A DNA stretch of 64,000 nucleotides from Adiantum capillus-veneris (Eukaryota > Streptophyta > Polypodiopsida > Polypodiales > Pteridaceae): NCBI GenBank assembly GCA_014529385.2, contig CM043966.1, positions 108,133,587 to 108,197,586 on the forward strand, given 5' to 3'. Made by a program: the position numbers and the translations under genes. The notes beneath the pieces were generated by a model, which worked only from the letters and a program-made list of their open reading frames with translations, was not told where the DNA came from and did not search any database. Shown here piece after piece: positions 45,466 to 57,883 of the stretch; the first letter of the stretch is position 1; each line of letters begins with the position of its first letter.

Positions 45466-45742
45466 TTGATCTTTACACTGTAGCTTCTACTGATTGAACC
45501 AATCAAGAAACTTTTGTCGATTTGGTTTGGGGGTAGGCAAGGTGTAAGGGAGGAGGTAATAATAGTGCCTACTAAAATATTAAACTGGGTCTTAGTATGT
45601 ATTGCATATTGCTACTGACTATACTCAAAGGTAACTAACCTATCCTTATGGAATATGATAGGGAGTAATTTCATTGAAATATCATTGCCAATAAGTAAAT
45701 CACTATTTTGTTGCTCATGAAAAAAAAGGCTACTAGCAGGAT

Positions 45743-46192
45743 TTATTTACCTAGAGCTATCTTTAGCTTGCAGTAATGAGTCATGGTACCACCCTTATTA
45801 TTAGCATAGTATATTTTGACCTTTTTCTCTAGTGGTAATATACACTCAGGTGGTAGTAATTTCTTAGAAATATAAGAAGATGATGAGCCTATCTCTAGTA
45901 ATGCATCCATAAGAAATTGTTTATACCCAGGGGCTTTTATCCAAACCTCAGTGGCAAACATGTCATTGTCATCAAGAGAATTAATGTGATTGCACATTTG
46001 TTCCTGTTTGCACACCTGATTGCAGGCTTGCATTTCTTTATGTGCTTCTTCTGGTTCCTCTTGAGGACGTGTTGCTAAGATTGGAGCATCCAAGAGGACT
46101 TGAGATAGTTGCATAGCAAGATCCTTAATGCACACTACATTGGCTTTGATTTGTTGTATGTCCTCTTGTTGTTGTTGGTGTTCCACATGCAC
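45743..46192 (-). pseudogene. Pararetrovirus aspartic-protease region (right arm)
   Basis: A 149-codon segment beginning with a Gln-rich helical stretch (MHVEHQQQQEDIQQIKA) and reaching DALLEIGSSSSYISKKLLP. The catalytic D-S/T-G is EIG here, so the aspartate itself is lost; the left copy keeps Asp but has DIG. Both copies must derive from an ancestor with an intact triad. Confidence 0.65.
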
Positions 46193-46219
46193 GCTTTATA
46201 CTTCTACCACCAGGTGCTC

Positions 46220-46786
46220 CTAGAACTTTCTTTCTGCTTCTTCATGCTCTATCCATTTTTGCTCTTCAGTTATGAGATCATATGTATCTTGCAGGGAGGT
46301 TTGAAGAGTGTCATCCCATAGACATCTTGAAGCAGCTAGTTCTCTCTTGCTTCTGAGCTGTTGGAGTTTTCTTTTCCCATATTCAGATAGCTTGCTTGAA
46401 GCAAGATGAGAGGATTCAGACTGAATTGGGGGCCTAAGATGAGGAGAGTTGTAGGAAGGAAAAGGGTGAAAAGGAGTTTGCGAAGGTTCACCACGCTTCA
46501 CAGTAGAAAGGCACGCATGAAGGTGAATTTCGGTAGCTTGAGCGACCAATTGGTCAAAGGACAAAGGAACAGGGACTGCCTTGGGTTGGTCTGCCATATT
46601 GAGTTGAAGACGAAGGGAAGATAAAATGGGTGGAGAGTAGTGAGACGTATGATCACTAAGATCCATGCTGGCAGAAGAGGAGGAAGACTGAATAGGCTTC
46701 TTACCCTTCTTCAGAGGATAGGACCGGCTGATCATGTTAACCATGTGAGGATGATCCATATCTTCATCTTCGGATCCAAAATCCAT
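46220..46786 (-). pseudogene. Pararetrovirus Ser/Pro-rich linker ORF (right arm)
   Basis: 188 open codons, more than in the left arm, where stops break the same region. It is rich in Ser, Pro and charged residues, starts with an acidic patch (DFGSEDEDMDH) and ends in a helical stretch (YDLITEEQKWIEHEEAERKF). It lies between the zinc knuckle and the protease. Its role is unknown; the helical part could be a virion-associated or linker segment. Confidence 0.5.
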
Positions 46787-48426
46787 AAAGTCTGTAGGAG
46801 CAGACGCATTTGTTTTTTACCTACATTCACTATCAGAATCAGAATCTTCATATGCATGTAGCACAATATAATCCTTCTAAATCTGTTACAATAAACAGCT
46901 TTGTAATCCCCATATGCAATGAGAATATTGTTAAATTTCTTGGATTTAGATTTTTTGGGACAAGAGGAAGCAAAATGCCCATTTTTGCCACAGATGAAAC
47001 AGATAGCATCAACAGGTTTCACAATGCCAGGTTTTTTACTCTAAACCATGTAGCATTGTCTGTGGGTTTTGGGCCTACTAGACTTGCTGCATTGATGTGC
47101 AATTCTGCTCTTGCACGAACATTGTTGTTTATGACATCCAAATGATTTAGCCATTGTTTTGTGCTCACAAAAAGACCTCAAAAACATTGTAGTTTTGCTT
47201 TCCTGTTTTAATATATTCAGAGCACATTCCAATTCCAAGACTTCATTAATGCACTAATTTATATGGGCAAGGGAGCTATTCTCAGTGACTTCTTTCTCCT
47301 TCATTTTTTCTTTAAATAGCTTGGAAAAATATTCTGGGAAGGATTCAATATAGTATACCTTGTATTTTGCTGGGTGATAGCCTCCATCTATGGTGAACAT
47401 CAAGGAATGCATATGCATCTGATATTCCTTGATCAAATTCAAATTACAGCATCTGGTGGGGAAGAAAGCTTCTTTAGCAACATTGCTGATGGATGTTGTC
47501 TTACTGATGAATTCCATGGTAAGGACTGGAAATTATAGTGAGATAACATTCTCAAAATTCTCATGTCTACCTCCTTGCAAAATCAAAGCTTTCATTTTGT
47601 CGGACAGTGCATCCCACCATTTCCTTGAGATGCCAGTAAATCCACTCACTTGCCTTACAGATTGAGCTTGTGTAAGGTCTCTGTACTTGACTCCATACGA
47701 GCAGAAGTTGAACAGGTATTCCAGTGTTCTCCATGTCTCCTTCTCATTTGAGTTATCAATGTTGATGAGAACCATATCACCAACCTTTTGTATTGTTTGT
47801 AGGGTTGTTGTGGAAGCACTAGAATTGTTGGTTGAGGGAATCTCAACCTTAGGGCCTCTGCTAGTCAAATTGCATCTTCGAGCTTCTATTATGTGGCTAG
47901 ATTCAACTTCATTGTGATTTTTTGGCTTACTAGCTTGTATGACAGTAGGTTGAGTAACCCAGTGATGAGCCACATAATTGCCGTGATTTTTCCATTCATT
48001 CTCTATGGTGGCAACAAACATGGGCGGTTGTGCATAGCACTTGTAAACTGGCCAATCCCATATAGCACGTGTTTCTTCATGGAGATGACTTCCCCAAGGG
48101 TCTCGCACAAAAGTGACAAGATTGATGATGCATTCATCCATGCTATTGGTGTTTGCCTGCTCACGCTCTTCAGTACCTTGTGTCCAATATTTAATTGGAT
48201 CCCACTTCTTATCATTATCATCATCATCAAAGAGACCTTGTGGTGCTAGATGATAAGGAGAAGTAGGGCCAAATTGTAGAGGAATGGGCTCTGGAAACTT
48301 AGGGTGTTCTTTATGAATCTTTAAGAACATCTTGGGAATCTCCCCTTTCTTATGTAATGGAAAGCTGAGCCAAATCCATATGTATGGGAAGAGAAGGTGG
48401 TGATGAGGATAAAGGTCGCCCCCCAA
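46732..48426 (-). pseudogene. Pararetrovirus coat-protein region with intact zinc knuckle (right arm)
   Basis: The segment 48,426-47,533 is open for 297 codons, the longest viral ORF in the window. It includes LFDDDDNDKKW and the WW-containing core (GFTGISRKWWDAL). It continues in the same frame through 47,517-47,254, 47,238-47,041 and 47,022-46,732, separated by stops. CFICGKNGHFASSC at about 46,990 is a complete CX2CX4HX4C knuckle, unlike the left copy. Coat proteins of Caulimoviridae carry this knuckle near the C-terminus for nucleic-acid binding. Confidence 0.75.
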
Positions 48427-48610
48427 AGAAGAAGAGGAGAGGGTAGCAATAGTAGATTAAAGGCTGAACATGATGCAGAAGGTTCTACAACAATTGTTGT
48501 TGAAATAGGGTGAGCTCACCTAAATCCTTGAGGGCATTGGTTTGCCAATTGAGGAAACGATGTAGGGGCTCTAGATCTCGAATATGAACAACAATAAAAT
48601 TTGAAGAAGA

Positions 48611-49408
48611 CTATTGCACCTCATGCCGAACGGCTACAGCTTCAACAGTAAGCATAGCAATAGTAGAGAGAGTAGAAACATTTTGTAATATTTTATTACA
48701 ATGCTTAAAGTGATATCGATCTACTATGATAACATACTTTGTGTGTGCACAATGCAAAGGAATAGCCAAAGGATGGCTAGATGTTGATGGTTGGGAGTGC
48801 ACCAAATAAGAAGACTCAAGGAAATCATTGAGATCATCAATGATCTTAGCACACTACTCATAAGGACGAGCAAACACAATCTTATATTGCTCAGTTTGAC
48901 CTATTCTATGAGCAACCACATATCTGGGCATACTGATCTCAATAACTAGAGTTGCTTGGAGATTCAAATCCTAATTGCAAGGATAGGTGACTTCATCCCA
49001 TTGGATAGTCACAGGGACTTGCTTGTTGGACAAAGCATCTACCTGGACAACAGTGTTCTGGCCTTTCTCATTGTGACCTTCTCTAATAGATAAACCATTA
49101 TACACAGAAGGAATCTTATTATTGACTAAACAAACAATGAGACAATATGCCAATTGAACATGATCAGATTCTCTCTTCATGTCAAGACCATGTGTTTTGA
49201 ACATGAAAGTAAGAACCTTTGGGAAATAGGGATCAGTGAGAGAAACAACATAGTTAGGATAATATTCCATATAAATGGGACCATTGGATAAAGGACTTTC
49301 AATCACAGTAATCATCTGGTCCTGGAAATTGTTTTGCCTAGTGTGTAGTAAAATACCTAAGGCTGATGCATTGATATCTTTCTTTAGTAATGGGACTATG
49401 CCTATCAT
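48611..49408 (-). pseudogene. Pararetrovirus movement-protein region (right arm)
   Basis: The segment 49,408-48,971 (145 codons) is uninterrupted and starts at an ATG about 50 bp from the TA tract. The same frame continues after a stop through 48,805-48,611. It is the intact counterpart of the gene split at 91/20,026. The 30K-type movement-protein assignment is by position and overall character. Confidence 0.6.
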
Positions 49409-49459
49409 AATATGCCTAGATGCATAAAGTTATATCCCTTATTTATACTCTTTTCCCTA

Positions 49460-49466
49460 TATATAT

Positions 49467-49508
<42 letters not shown>

Positions 49509-49530
49509 CATACATACATACATATATATA

Positions 49531-49586
<56 letters not shown>
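49460..49586. repeat. TA/TACA microsatellite at outer viral boundary
   Basis: About 127 bases of TA repeats with a central TACA section (49,504-49,522). Viral sequence ends at its inner edge. Confidence 0.9.
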
Positions 49587-51142
<1,556 letters not shown>

Positions 51143-52409
51143 CACTATAGCAAAAATGTCTCTTAATGACAACTATACCGACATTATATGAAGCAATAAA
51201 AAAATTATATGTCGTCCTTATTAGTGTCGCAAAGAGCACATCGGTATAAGTGTCGCTATGGACGTTAGTATAAACGTTGGTATATGCGTCGGTATGAGCG
51301 TTGGTATATCAATGTTTATAGAGATAGTGATAGAGATGTTTATAAATACGTTTATAACGACGCTTACAGAGACACCCATACCAATGCCAATAGAGACACC
51401 TATATAAATGCCAATAGAGATGCTCATAGCGACAACCATAAAAAGAAAATTGGATGGCATGGCCAAGATATGGCCTCTTGGTCATTCTATATCATCATTG
51501 ATAAAATAAAGAGTGATTTACACACATTGATCATTCCATAGCCTAGAAAAGATAAAAATAACAACTTGAACTATTTCAAATATAATTTAAACAAGCACTC
51601 GAGTAGATATGAATTTTAAATTACAAATTGAACATGAAATAACAGGAAGACACCAATTTATATGAAGAGAGATAATTGTATATAACGTAAACCATAAAGT
51701 GTGATACAACTCATCAAAAATATACAAGTGTATGTCAATATGGTCGTAACCATAAGCATGGGCTCAAATTGAAAATAAATATAAATACAAAACATATGTA
51801 CATGAGGTAGTGATCAATGCTACATAAATAAGATCGTCGATTCAAAAAATGACTATATGCGAGGACAATAACAAAAAATGGCTGACATCACTGCTGTGTG
51901 GAAGATCTGGTAGCACTGCCCAAAAAAAAACACGCCATATAAGGGATTGCAACAAAACTCCACTAAGCTCACAGCTGTCAAGGGCTCTGTGTAAGGGGAC
52001 TATAAGAACACAATAATGATTAATTATATAAGTACTTAAACATATACACGTCAATAAACTACTTAAACACATATATAAGTAAAAGTGTTTTCTCACCTCT
52101 CCAGCTCCACGATTGAGGATCCCAATCACCCATGCCAGTTCATGCTACGCTCCATAGCTCCTCTCCATCCTACTAGGCGATCTACTAGTGACCTCATGCT
52201 ATATTAAATACAAATTCAAATTAGATATTAGCTTTATTATAACACAATCAACTTACACATAATTTAAAGAGTGCTTAAGTACAAGAACTTACAAAATCCT
52301 CATCGAAGCTATCCTAGCCACCACTCCCAAGGTGATGTGAGGATTCAACATCGATCCTTGCCTGTGATGCCCTCCTCTGCTATTCCCACCTATCTAGAGC
52401 CATAGTATG

Positions 52410-52787
52410 CTACTCTCTAATTTGCCTCCACTCCTCCCTATCCAGCCAATCCGGGCGTTGTGTAGCAGATCGAGTGTCATCATGTCGATGTTTCATGTAC
52501 TCGTGCACGCGCAGCAAGAGCATGAACTCTGGACTGAATCTCTCAACAGATGTGGGTAATGGAAAGTCTCTATGCAAGGTGTCAACAACATAATCCTTTT
52601 GATCTTGACACTGTTTGGTCCATGGATTCATCACTGTGTATTTAAACACTTGATGACACAAACGATGCATAGCAAATATCACCTCCTTCCCCTGGAGGAA
52701 TTTCAAACTCCGAGCGAACCTTTCCGAGCTAAAGCCCACCCGAGCGATAGCTCTTAGGAATAGATAGTTATGGAGGTAGAGAAACAA
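52410..52787 (-). pseudogene. CACTA second-gene (TNPA / Transposase_24-like) fragment
   Basis: A 125-codon open segment. Its C-terminal part (SPEFMLLLRVHEYMKHRHDD followed by PDWLDREEWRQI) resembles the region of plant CACTA accessory proteins that ends in P-DW-D-E-W. In intact elements this protein binds the subterminal repeats. The attribution is by weak motif and by its place near the 51,143 terminus. Upstream sequence is lost to an insertion. Confidence 0.45.
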
Positions 52788-52859
52788 TTTTTTTATATGA
52801 TCGACAATTTACTCAAAATTTTAGTTTATCGAAGGAGATATGTTTACATCCCCTTATGA

Positions 52860-53751
52860 CATCCTTGCCATGACAAACTTCCGTTTTTAGCCCCTCTTGT
52901 AGATGTAAGTCTCTATCTCTTTGAAACTTAAGAACCTTTGCCAATGAACTCTTGTGCTACGCCTAAAGATTTTAAGATTTATGGTGGATTTATCAAAGAG
53001 CTTACATACCCATCGGTTTAGAAGTGCCTACAACATTCCTCTATGGCTCTCAACATGTCAAAACCATGATGGCTTTTTGTCACAATTATGCTAGAGTACT
53101 CACATATTGTAGGTGTGGTACAAGGACGATTGGTGGAGATTTACGGAGGACCAAGCAAGCAATCCAATGTTCGCCCTCATCAACAATGGCTCCAAGGCGG
53201 CTCTCAAAGCGGACGCCAATGCCGCGCCTTCTCATGTACATCACTCACACCTAATCATATCATCCTCCTGAATATATAAAATAACCTAATGGATAACCTA
53301 ACGATTTGTAGTGCAAACGTTCAAATTAAAAATATAAGTTATTATTGGAATTTAAAACTCCAATGTTGTGATTTTGCCCTTAAAATTAAAGGTGTAGTGG
53401 AAAAAGTTCAAGTTGTCAGAAATAAGTTTTTCTTTGAAGATTTTTGCCCGAGCAAGCTGCTATTTGCAGCCACCTATATCGGCACATATGGGTTTTCTAG
53501 CCGCCCGCTACCATTGTATTCAACTCCATCCTTGACTTGCTAATTGATTGTTTCCATGTGAATATATCTAGTCTATAGTCATGCTTAAAATCTACCTGCA
53601 GCCATCCGCGCCCGCGTGGATGGCCACAGGTAGGTTTCAAGTTTGAGGTTTTGTCAGCTGTGGCATCCACACAAGGGAGCTTGTGAATCTAAAAGAGTGC
53701 ATGCGGATGGTTTAAACATACAACATGCCGCATTAAGTAAGATGACATGCG

Positions 53752-53796
<45 letters not shown>

Positions 53797-54780
53797 AGTC
53801 GCTTTCTACATCAAAGATGCACGCAAATCTTGTATTGCAAGCATCCGCAAGAGCTTAGGCTGCTTAAGTAAAACGAGATGCACACGCGCGCGCGCGAGCG
53901 AGAGAGAGAGAGAGAGAGAGACGCTTTCTACATCCAAGCTGTGTGCAAATGCAAGAGATGGGCAGGAACGGGCTTACACACTATCCATTTGCTCTATTTC
54001 TATTGTGCTAAAGTAGACCACCTTTGATGCTCCTAGGTTTACTGCAATTCCATCCCTAAACTTTAAGTTTGAAGATGAGCCTTCAACAGTCAACTACAGT
54101 CAAGCTACTTCTAGAATTTCTCACATGCTAGTTATCCAACTTTTTAGATTTTTTCTGAGCCGATCGACCCACTAGGCAATTAATCCTTAGGCTTATCTGT
54201 CGTTGTGAGATTTTCTATTGGTGGGGCGTGGAGAAATTCAATATCTTAGGTGCTCCTTTTTTACTTTGGACGGGAGTCAATGTTCTAAAAAAGTGTGTAT
54301 CAGCTTAGCCTTGAGTTGATTCATCCCCTCAATGCAAAAAAATGAGAAGAGAGGCAAAAGGAAAAAAATTCCCTTGAAAGTTCAAAAAAAAATGTATAAA
54401 ATGCAAAACATGTTTATTTTGCAAAAATTCTTATTCAAAACATGTGGTTTTTTGTCTATTTAAAAAGTCTCAAAGATGAGCGCACTGTGTGTGGACACTC
54501 TATTGCCCGAAACATTTATGGAGCTACCAAGCTTTTGCTAAAACAACGCTTTCTTTTTATCACAAGCTTAAAGGTTTGTAATCCTGGCATGCATTAATAC
54601 ATTGAATTCAAATATACTAAATTTTCATCTTTCTAGTTGTAGTGAGTATTGCTTGGACCTTGTGAAATAACGATGCAAAGATACTTTTACTCCAAGTCTA
54701 AAGTAAGGGGAGGGTAAGGGAGTCTCGTCCTATTGTAAAAATGGATTGAACATGTCATCACATTGTATCATCAGCTCTAG
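52860..54780. other. Unrelated DNA interrupting the CACTA element
   Basis: Mixed sequence with two GA runs (53,755-53,793 and 53,897-53,921), each preceded by GCGCACGA or GCGCGCGCGC. Short exact repeats around the runs (TCGCTTTCTACATC and ACGCTTTCTACATC) show local duplication of ~130 bp. No gene is recognised. Confidence 0.5.
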
Positions 54781-54815
54781 GCATGGGCAGGTTCAAATGG
54801 GATTAATCTGCTCGA

Positions 54816-55154
54816 TTATTGATTTGCTCGAAAATGTTCGCTCGACATTTGGTAGGACTCCTTCCCCTGCAGGGTCATGATAATTGCCCCTAAGGGATCC
54901 ATAAGATATGAATATCCCTCTAGCACCTTGCAACAATGGGAGGAGATCGGTGTGCCCTCAGGTGTGTCCTGGGGTGTCTCCTGTATATGACTACTAGAAT
55001 GGGAAGCAGTCAAAGGTGTGCCTCTTATAGAGTGAATGGGCTCCATGGCACTAGTGTTGACGTCATCCCGATCACCACAACAACCACTACCACTACTGCC
55101 TCTCTTAGGGTCAGATGCTCGAGAGCGCCTACTACGACCACTTCGTTTGCTCAA
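54816..55154 (-). pseudogene. Basic N-terminal ORF of the CACTA element
   Basis: 112 codons starting with a Ser/Arg-rich basic stretch (MSKRSGRSRRSRASDPKRG), then a Thr/Pro/Ser-rich region with TP repeats. It lies between the TNP2 remnant and the second-gene fragment, where such elements begin their accessory gene, so it may be that gene's first exon. No domain is visible. Confidence 0.4.
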
Positions 55155-55547
55155 GGTTGATGGAACAGAATGATCTCAGCGCGTGGGAGAAGAGAGGCTA
55201 CTCAAATTCTCTTAAGCTCTACCGACTAGACCTGCTAACTACTTTGGCGTGAGACACCATAGAAATCTACTGACCTCCAGATCGTTGATGCTCGGGCTCC
55301 TGCTCCTGCTGCTACTTGTGTTGTCGTCACTCATCATATAGAGAACTGTGCAAACCGATCATGCAATTATAAATGTACCTATTTCATACATTAAAAAAAT
55401 GTGTATATGTGTCTCTCTTAGTATCTCTCTCTTTGATCAAAACTATGAAAAAATATGTAAAAAATCTAAAGAAAGACACAAAAGACATGTCCTTGCACCC
55501 ATAGTACAAAAGATGCATATATTATAACCATAGTACAAAAGATTATA

Positions 55548-56600
55548 TCAAGTATTCTCTACAGTATCTTGGCACAACTCAATGCAAACTACTAGGTCTA
55601 TGGTTAGCTCTTTGCCTAAGGAGAAATCAACATCATCTAAGTCAGCTACATCATCCTCTGGCAACTTCGCTACTTCGGTTTCAATGGGTTCGGCATCATC
55701 CTCTCGCAATGTCATGTCTACATCGGGCAGCTCCGCTACTTTGGTTTCAATGGGTTTGGCATCACAGTAATTAGATTCCAATTCTCATAAATTTGAGTAC
55801 CTCGTAGAGCCACTTCAATGACATACCACCAATGCTCATTGGATGGATTTGGATAGAAAACAACTTGTAATATTTATGTCATTCATTCAGTGAACTCCGC
55901 TTTCATCTTATCAATGTTTGCATTCAATTAATGAATGTACCTGCTTGTAGTGTTCGAGAAGAACAAATGTATCCCTTAGGTCACTCCAAGGCTTTTTGGA
56001 GTCTACTTCAATAAAACCCAACACATCTCTTTGAACGGTGGCATTTGATCCTTCCATAATCACTTTAAACCACTGCACATCAAAAATGAGAATTGTGAAG
56101 CTTTGATAGTCTGCATTTATGTTCTCCTTCAACATTCCAAATTATTGCATCTCTGCAATCATAATGTTTTGATCTGTTGCACGGCGTCGACTAGCTTGCT
56201 CAAACTTTGCCATCACACCAGAGTCAAATGTCACATGCTTCTTATCGATGTGCTCCACTCGAAAGTGACATCCACGAGACCATTCAACACTATATGACTT
56301 ATACTACAAAAGAATGATATTTTCACTCAATATTAAATTAACTACCTTGTCAATACTAGTTTGTTTAGTACGTAGGATATTAAATTAAGTACCTTGTCAC
56401 AACAACCATGATAAAATTCCCATTCTTCCAAGTTGACATGAACCCCTTCTTCCTCCGCCTTCATGAGCTCCTCATGTAGTCATAAAAGAGACAGAAAGCG
56501 AGGTAACACCTTCAGCTCTGATGGATACCACACTATTCTTCCACGTTGATGTGCTCTATGTAAGATCCCCAACCCGCCGACACCAAAGAGTGGGATGGGA
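55548..56600 (-). pseudogene. CACTA transposase (TNP2) C-terminal region with DUF4216
   Basis: Around 56,560-56,410 the minus strand encodes GRIVWYPSELKVLPRFLSLL, a stop, then HEELMKAEEEG and EEWEFYHGC. The segment 56,135-55,911 has FTILIFDVQWFKV, VQRDVLGFIEVD and DTFVLLEHYKQV, the pattern of DUF4216 that closes plant CACTA transposases. A frame change leads to VVFYPNPSNEHWWYVIEV at about 55,850-55,800. The end (55,781-55,548) is acidic with an internal duplication (KPIETKVAELP and EPIETEVAKLP). The catalytic transposase core is not in the window. Confidence 0.65.
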
Positions 56601-57697
56601 TCCTTGACAGGTCTCTAGCTCTAATAAAAATCAGAGTCTCTAAACAATAAAAAATCCAGGGAATAAACCTTTATCATTGACAATGGCTTGGGTGTATAGC
56701 CCTAGAAGAAGATGTAGTCTTGTCTCACAGCGGAAATGGGACAACATATTAAAAATCTAAAAACTATTTTGGCCGTATAACTTACACAAATTGGGGGCTA
56801 AGGTATCTTCAACCAACGCTTTTCCCCCCCTAACAAATGTGAGGGCATGGCTGTTGGTGAACTCCTGTTCCAATTGGAGAAGTTTACTAAATACTTTTTT
56901 TTTTTAGTGCGTGAGAATGGATAGTTACCTGACTAATCAAGTCCACCCGTTTATGATCGACAACCAAAGTCGATCCCCACTTACCACCCCCGTACTCACA
57001 CATGATTCTTTTGTTTTCTAATTACTACCACTTGTATTTTAACACTTAAAAATAATGGTTTCTTTTAACTTTCTGTCACATTGATTCCTTCAATCAAGTA
57101 TTAAAGACAACATTGAAAAGCATTCTTTTAGCAAACAGACATCTTTAAACTTAAGACAAGTTACTCTCAAATAAAAAAAACATTGACCATAATAACCATG
57201 ACTAATACTCTTCTTGTCTCAAGACCACCTAAGGGTGAAAAACCGGCACCCATTCCTTATTTACAATCTAGGGTGGATAAACCCCCATACAAGGTTCGGG
57301 GTGCCCATACACCAAACCAGTTTTCCATACAACCGGGCGGCTCCCCTAGGATAAAAATGGTATCCTAACTTATATAGAAACATCGAGACATGACATGGAG
57401 TAGAAACTCATCATTCATGGGGGTAACCAACTTATCCGTGGCTAGAAAGCCATCATTATTCATCAAAATATACAAAGAAGTCGGAGGTGTCTTGAGAGAA
57501 GCTGTCTTAAGGATGATCAATCATATCTTTCCTAATTCAACCAATTTTAACCCAAATAATTCATACCTAATTTACAAGAAAATACACGTTGGTTTCTTGG
57601 AGATGTATTCATTTTTAAACCAATTTCACCTTTCCTAATTCCCTACTCCTCTTTTTCATATGCAATGTTACTAAAGAAAAACTTGAATTATTCAAAC
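56601..57697. other. Unassigned DNA between CACTA and chromovirus
   Basis: No recognisable gene. It has a few short open segments, including a Pro-rich one at 57,183-57,368. It may be decayed leader or gag of the chromovirus, but there is no motif to show that. Confidence 0.4.
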
Positions 57698-57883
57698 TTA
57701 ATTATAACAAAGACCCACTTGGGATTGATCAGGCATTTGTTGTAGTGCCGAGACCAGAATGCTTTCGTCCGTAGTAGGCCTACTACTAGGCTCGGCTTCA
57801 TCGTCGTGCGACGTTCTAGTTCTTTCTGGAGCTTCGCCCTCATCATTAGATGTAGGATTTTCTCTGGTCCTTTTAGGTGCCAT
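57698..57883 (-). pseudogene. Possible chromovirus gag N-terminus
   Basis: 61 codons starting MAPKRTRENPTSNDEGE, then acidic and hydrophilic sequence with EPSSRPTTDESILVSALQQ. Position (just past the LTR-like block in the same orientation) and the MAPKR- start suit a gypsy gag start, but it is cut off before any capsid motif. Confidence 0.4.

Larger units (their letters stand above)
38701..49459 (-). repeat. Right arm of the giant inverted repeat
   Basis: The reverse complement of this block matches the left arm from 30,892 back to base 1, minus the left-only insertions. It carries, from inside outward, unknown DNA, the Tat-type gypsy fragment, a TA tract and a pararetroviral genome of about 6.25 kb. 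Base 49,358 pairs with base 1, so the partner of 49,359-49,459 lies outside the window. The separation between arms is about 7.8 kb. Confidence 0.9.
43207..49459 (-). mobile_element. Endogenous pararetrovirus, near one genome length (right arm)
   Basis: About 6.25 kb lying exactly between two TA tracts (43,170-43,206 and from 49,460). Minus-strand order: short leader piece, movement protein, coat protein with zinc knuckle, protease, reverse transcriptase, RNase H, TATA box, primer site and ~310 bp of leader. This is a circular caulimovirid genome opened within the leader, between primer site and first ORF. There is no integrase and no LTR. Frame changes and stops disrupt most segments. The genus is not resolved; single-genome organisations like petuviruses or endogenous florendovirus- and gymnendovirus-like groups are possible. 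Confidence 0.8.
51143..56600 (-). mobile_element. Decayed CACTA (En/Spm) transposon
   Basis: At 51,143 the plus strand reads CACTATAGCAAAAATG, the characteristic terminus. It is followed to about 51,470 by many short CGTCGGTAT, CGTTGGTAT and GTCGCTAT subterminal repeats. Genes read toward this end on the minus strand: TNP2 C-terminal domains at 56,600-55,550, a basic N-terminal ORF at 55,154-54,816 and a second-gene fragment at 52,787-52,410. Unrelated DNA with GA runs (about 52,860-54,780) interrupts it. The opposite terminus is not found, so the element is truncated near 56,600-56,900. Confidence 0.7.

Noticed and set aside
1-49459. Inverted repeat as a simple assembly or chimera artefact
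   Set aside because: The arms differ by several percent, each has private changes, and one has a retrotransposon with its own target duplication. A hybrid error at the junctions is still not excluded without reads.
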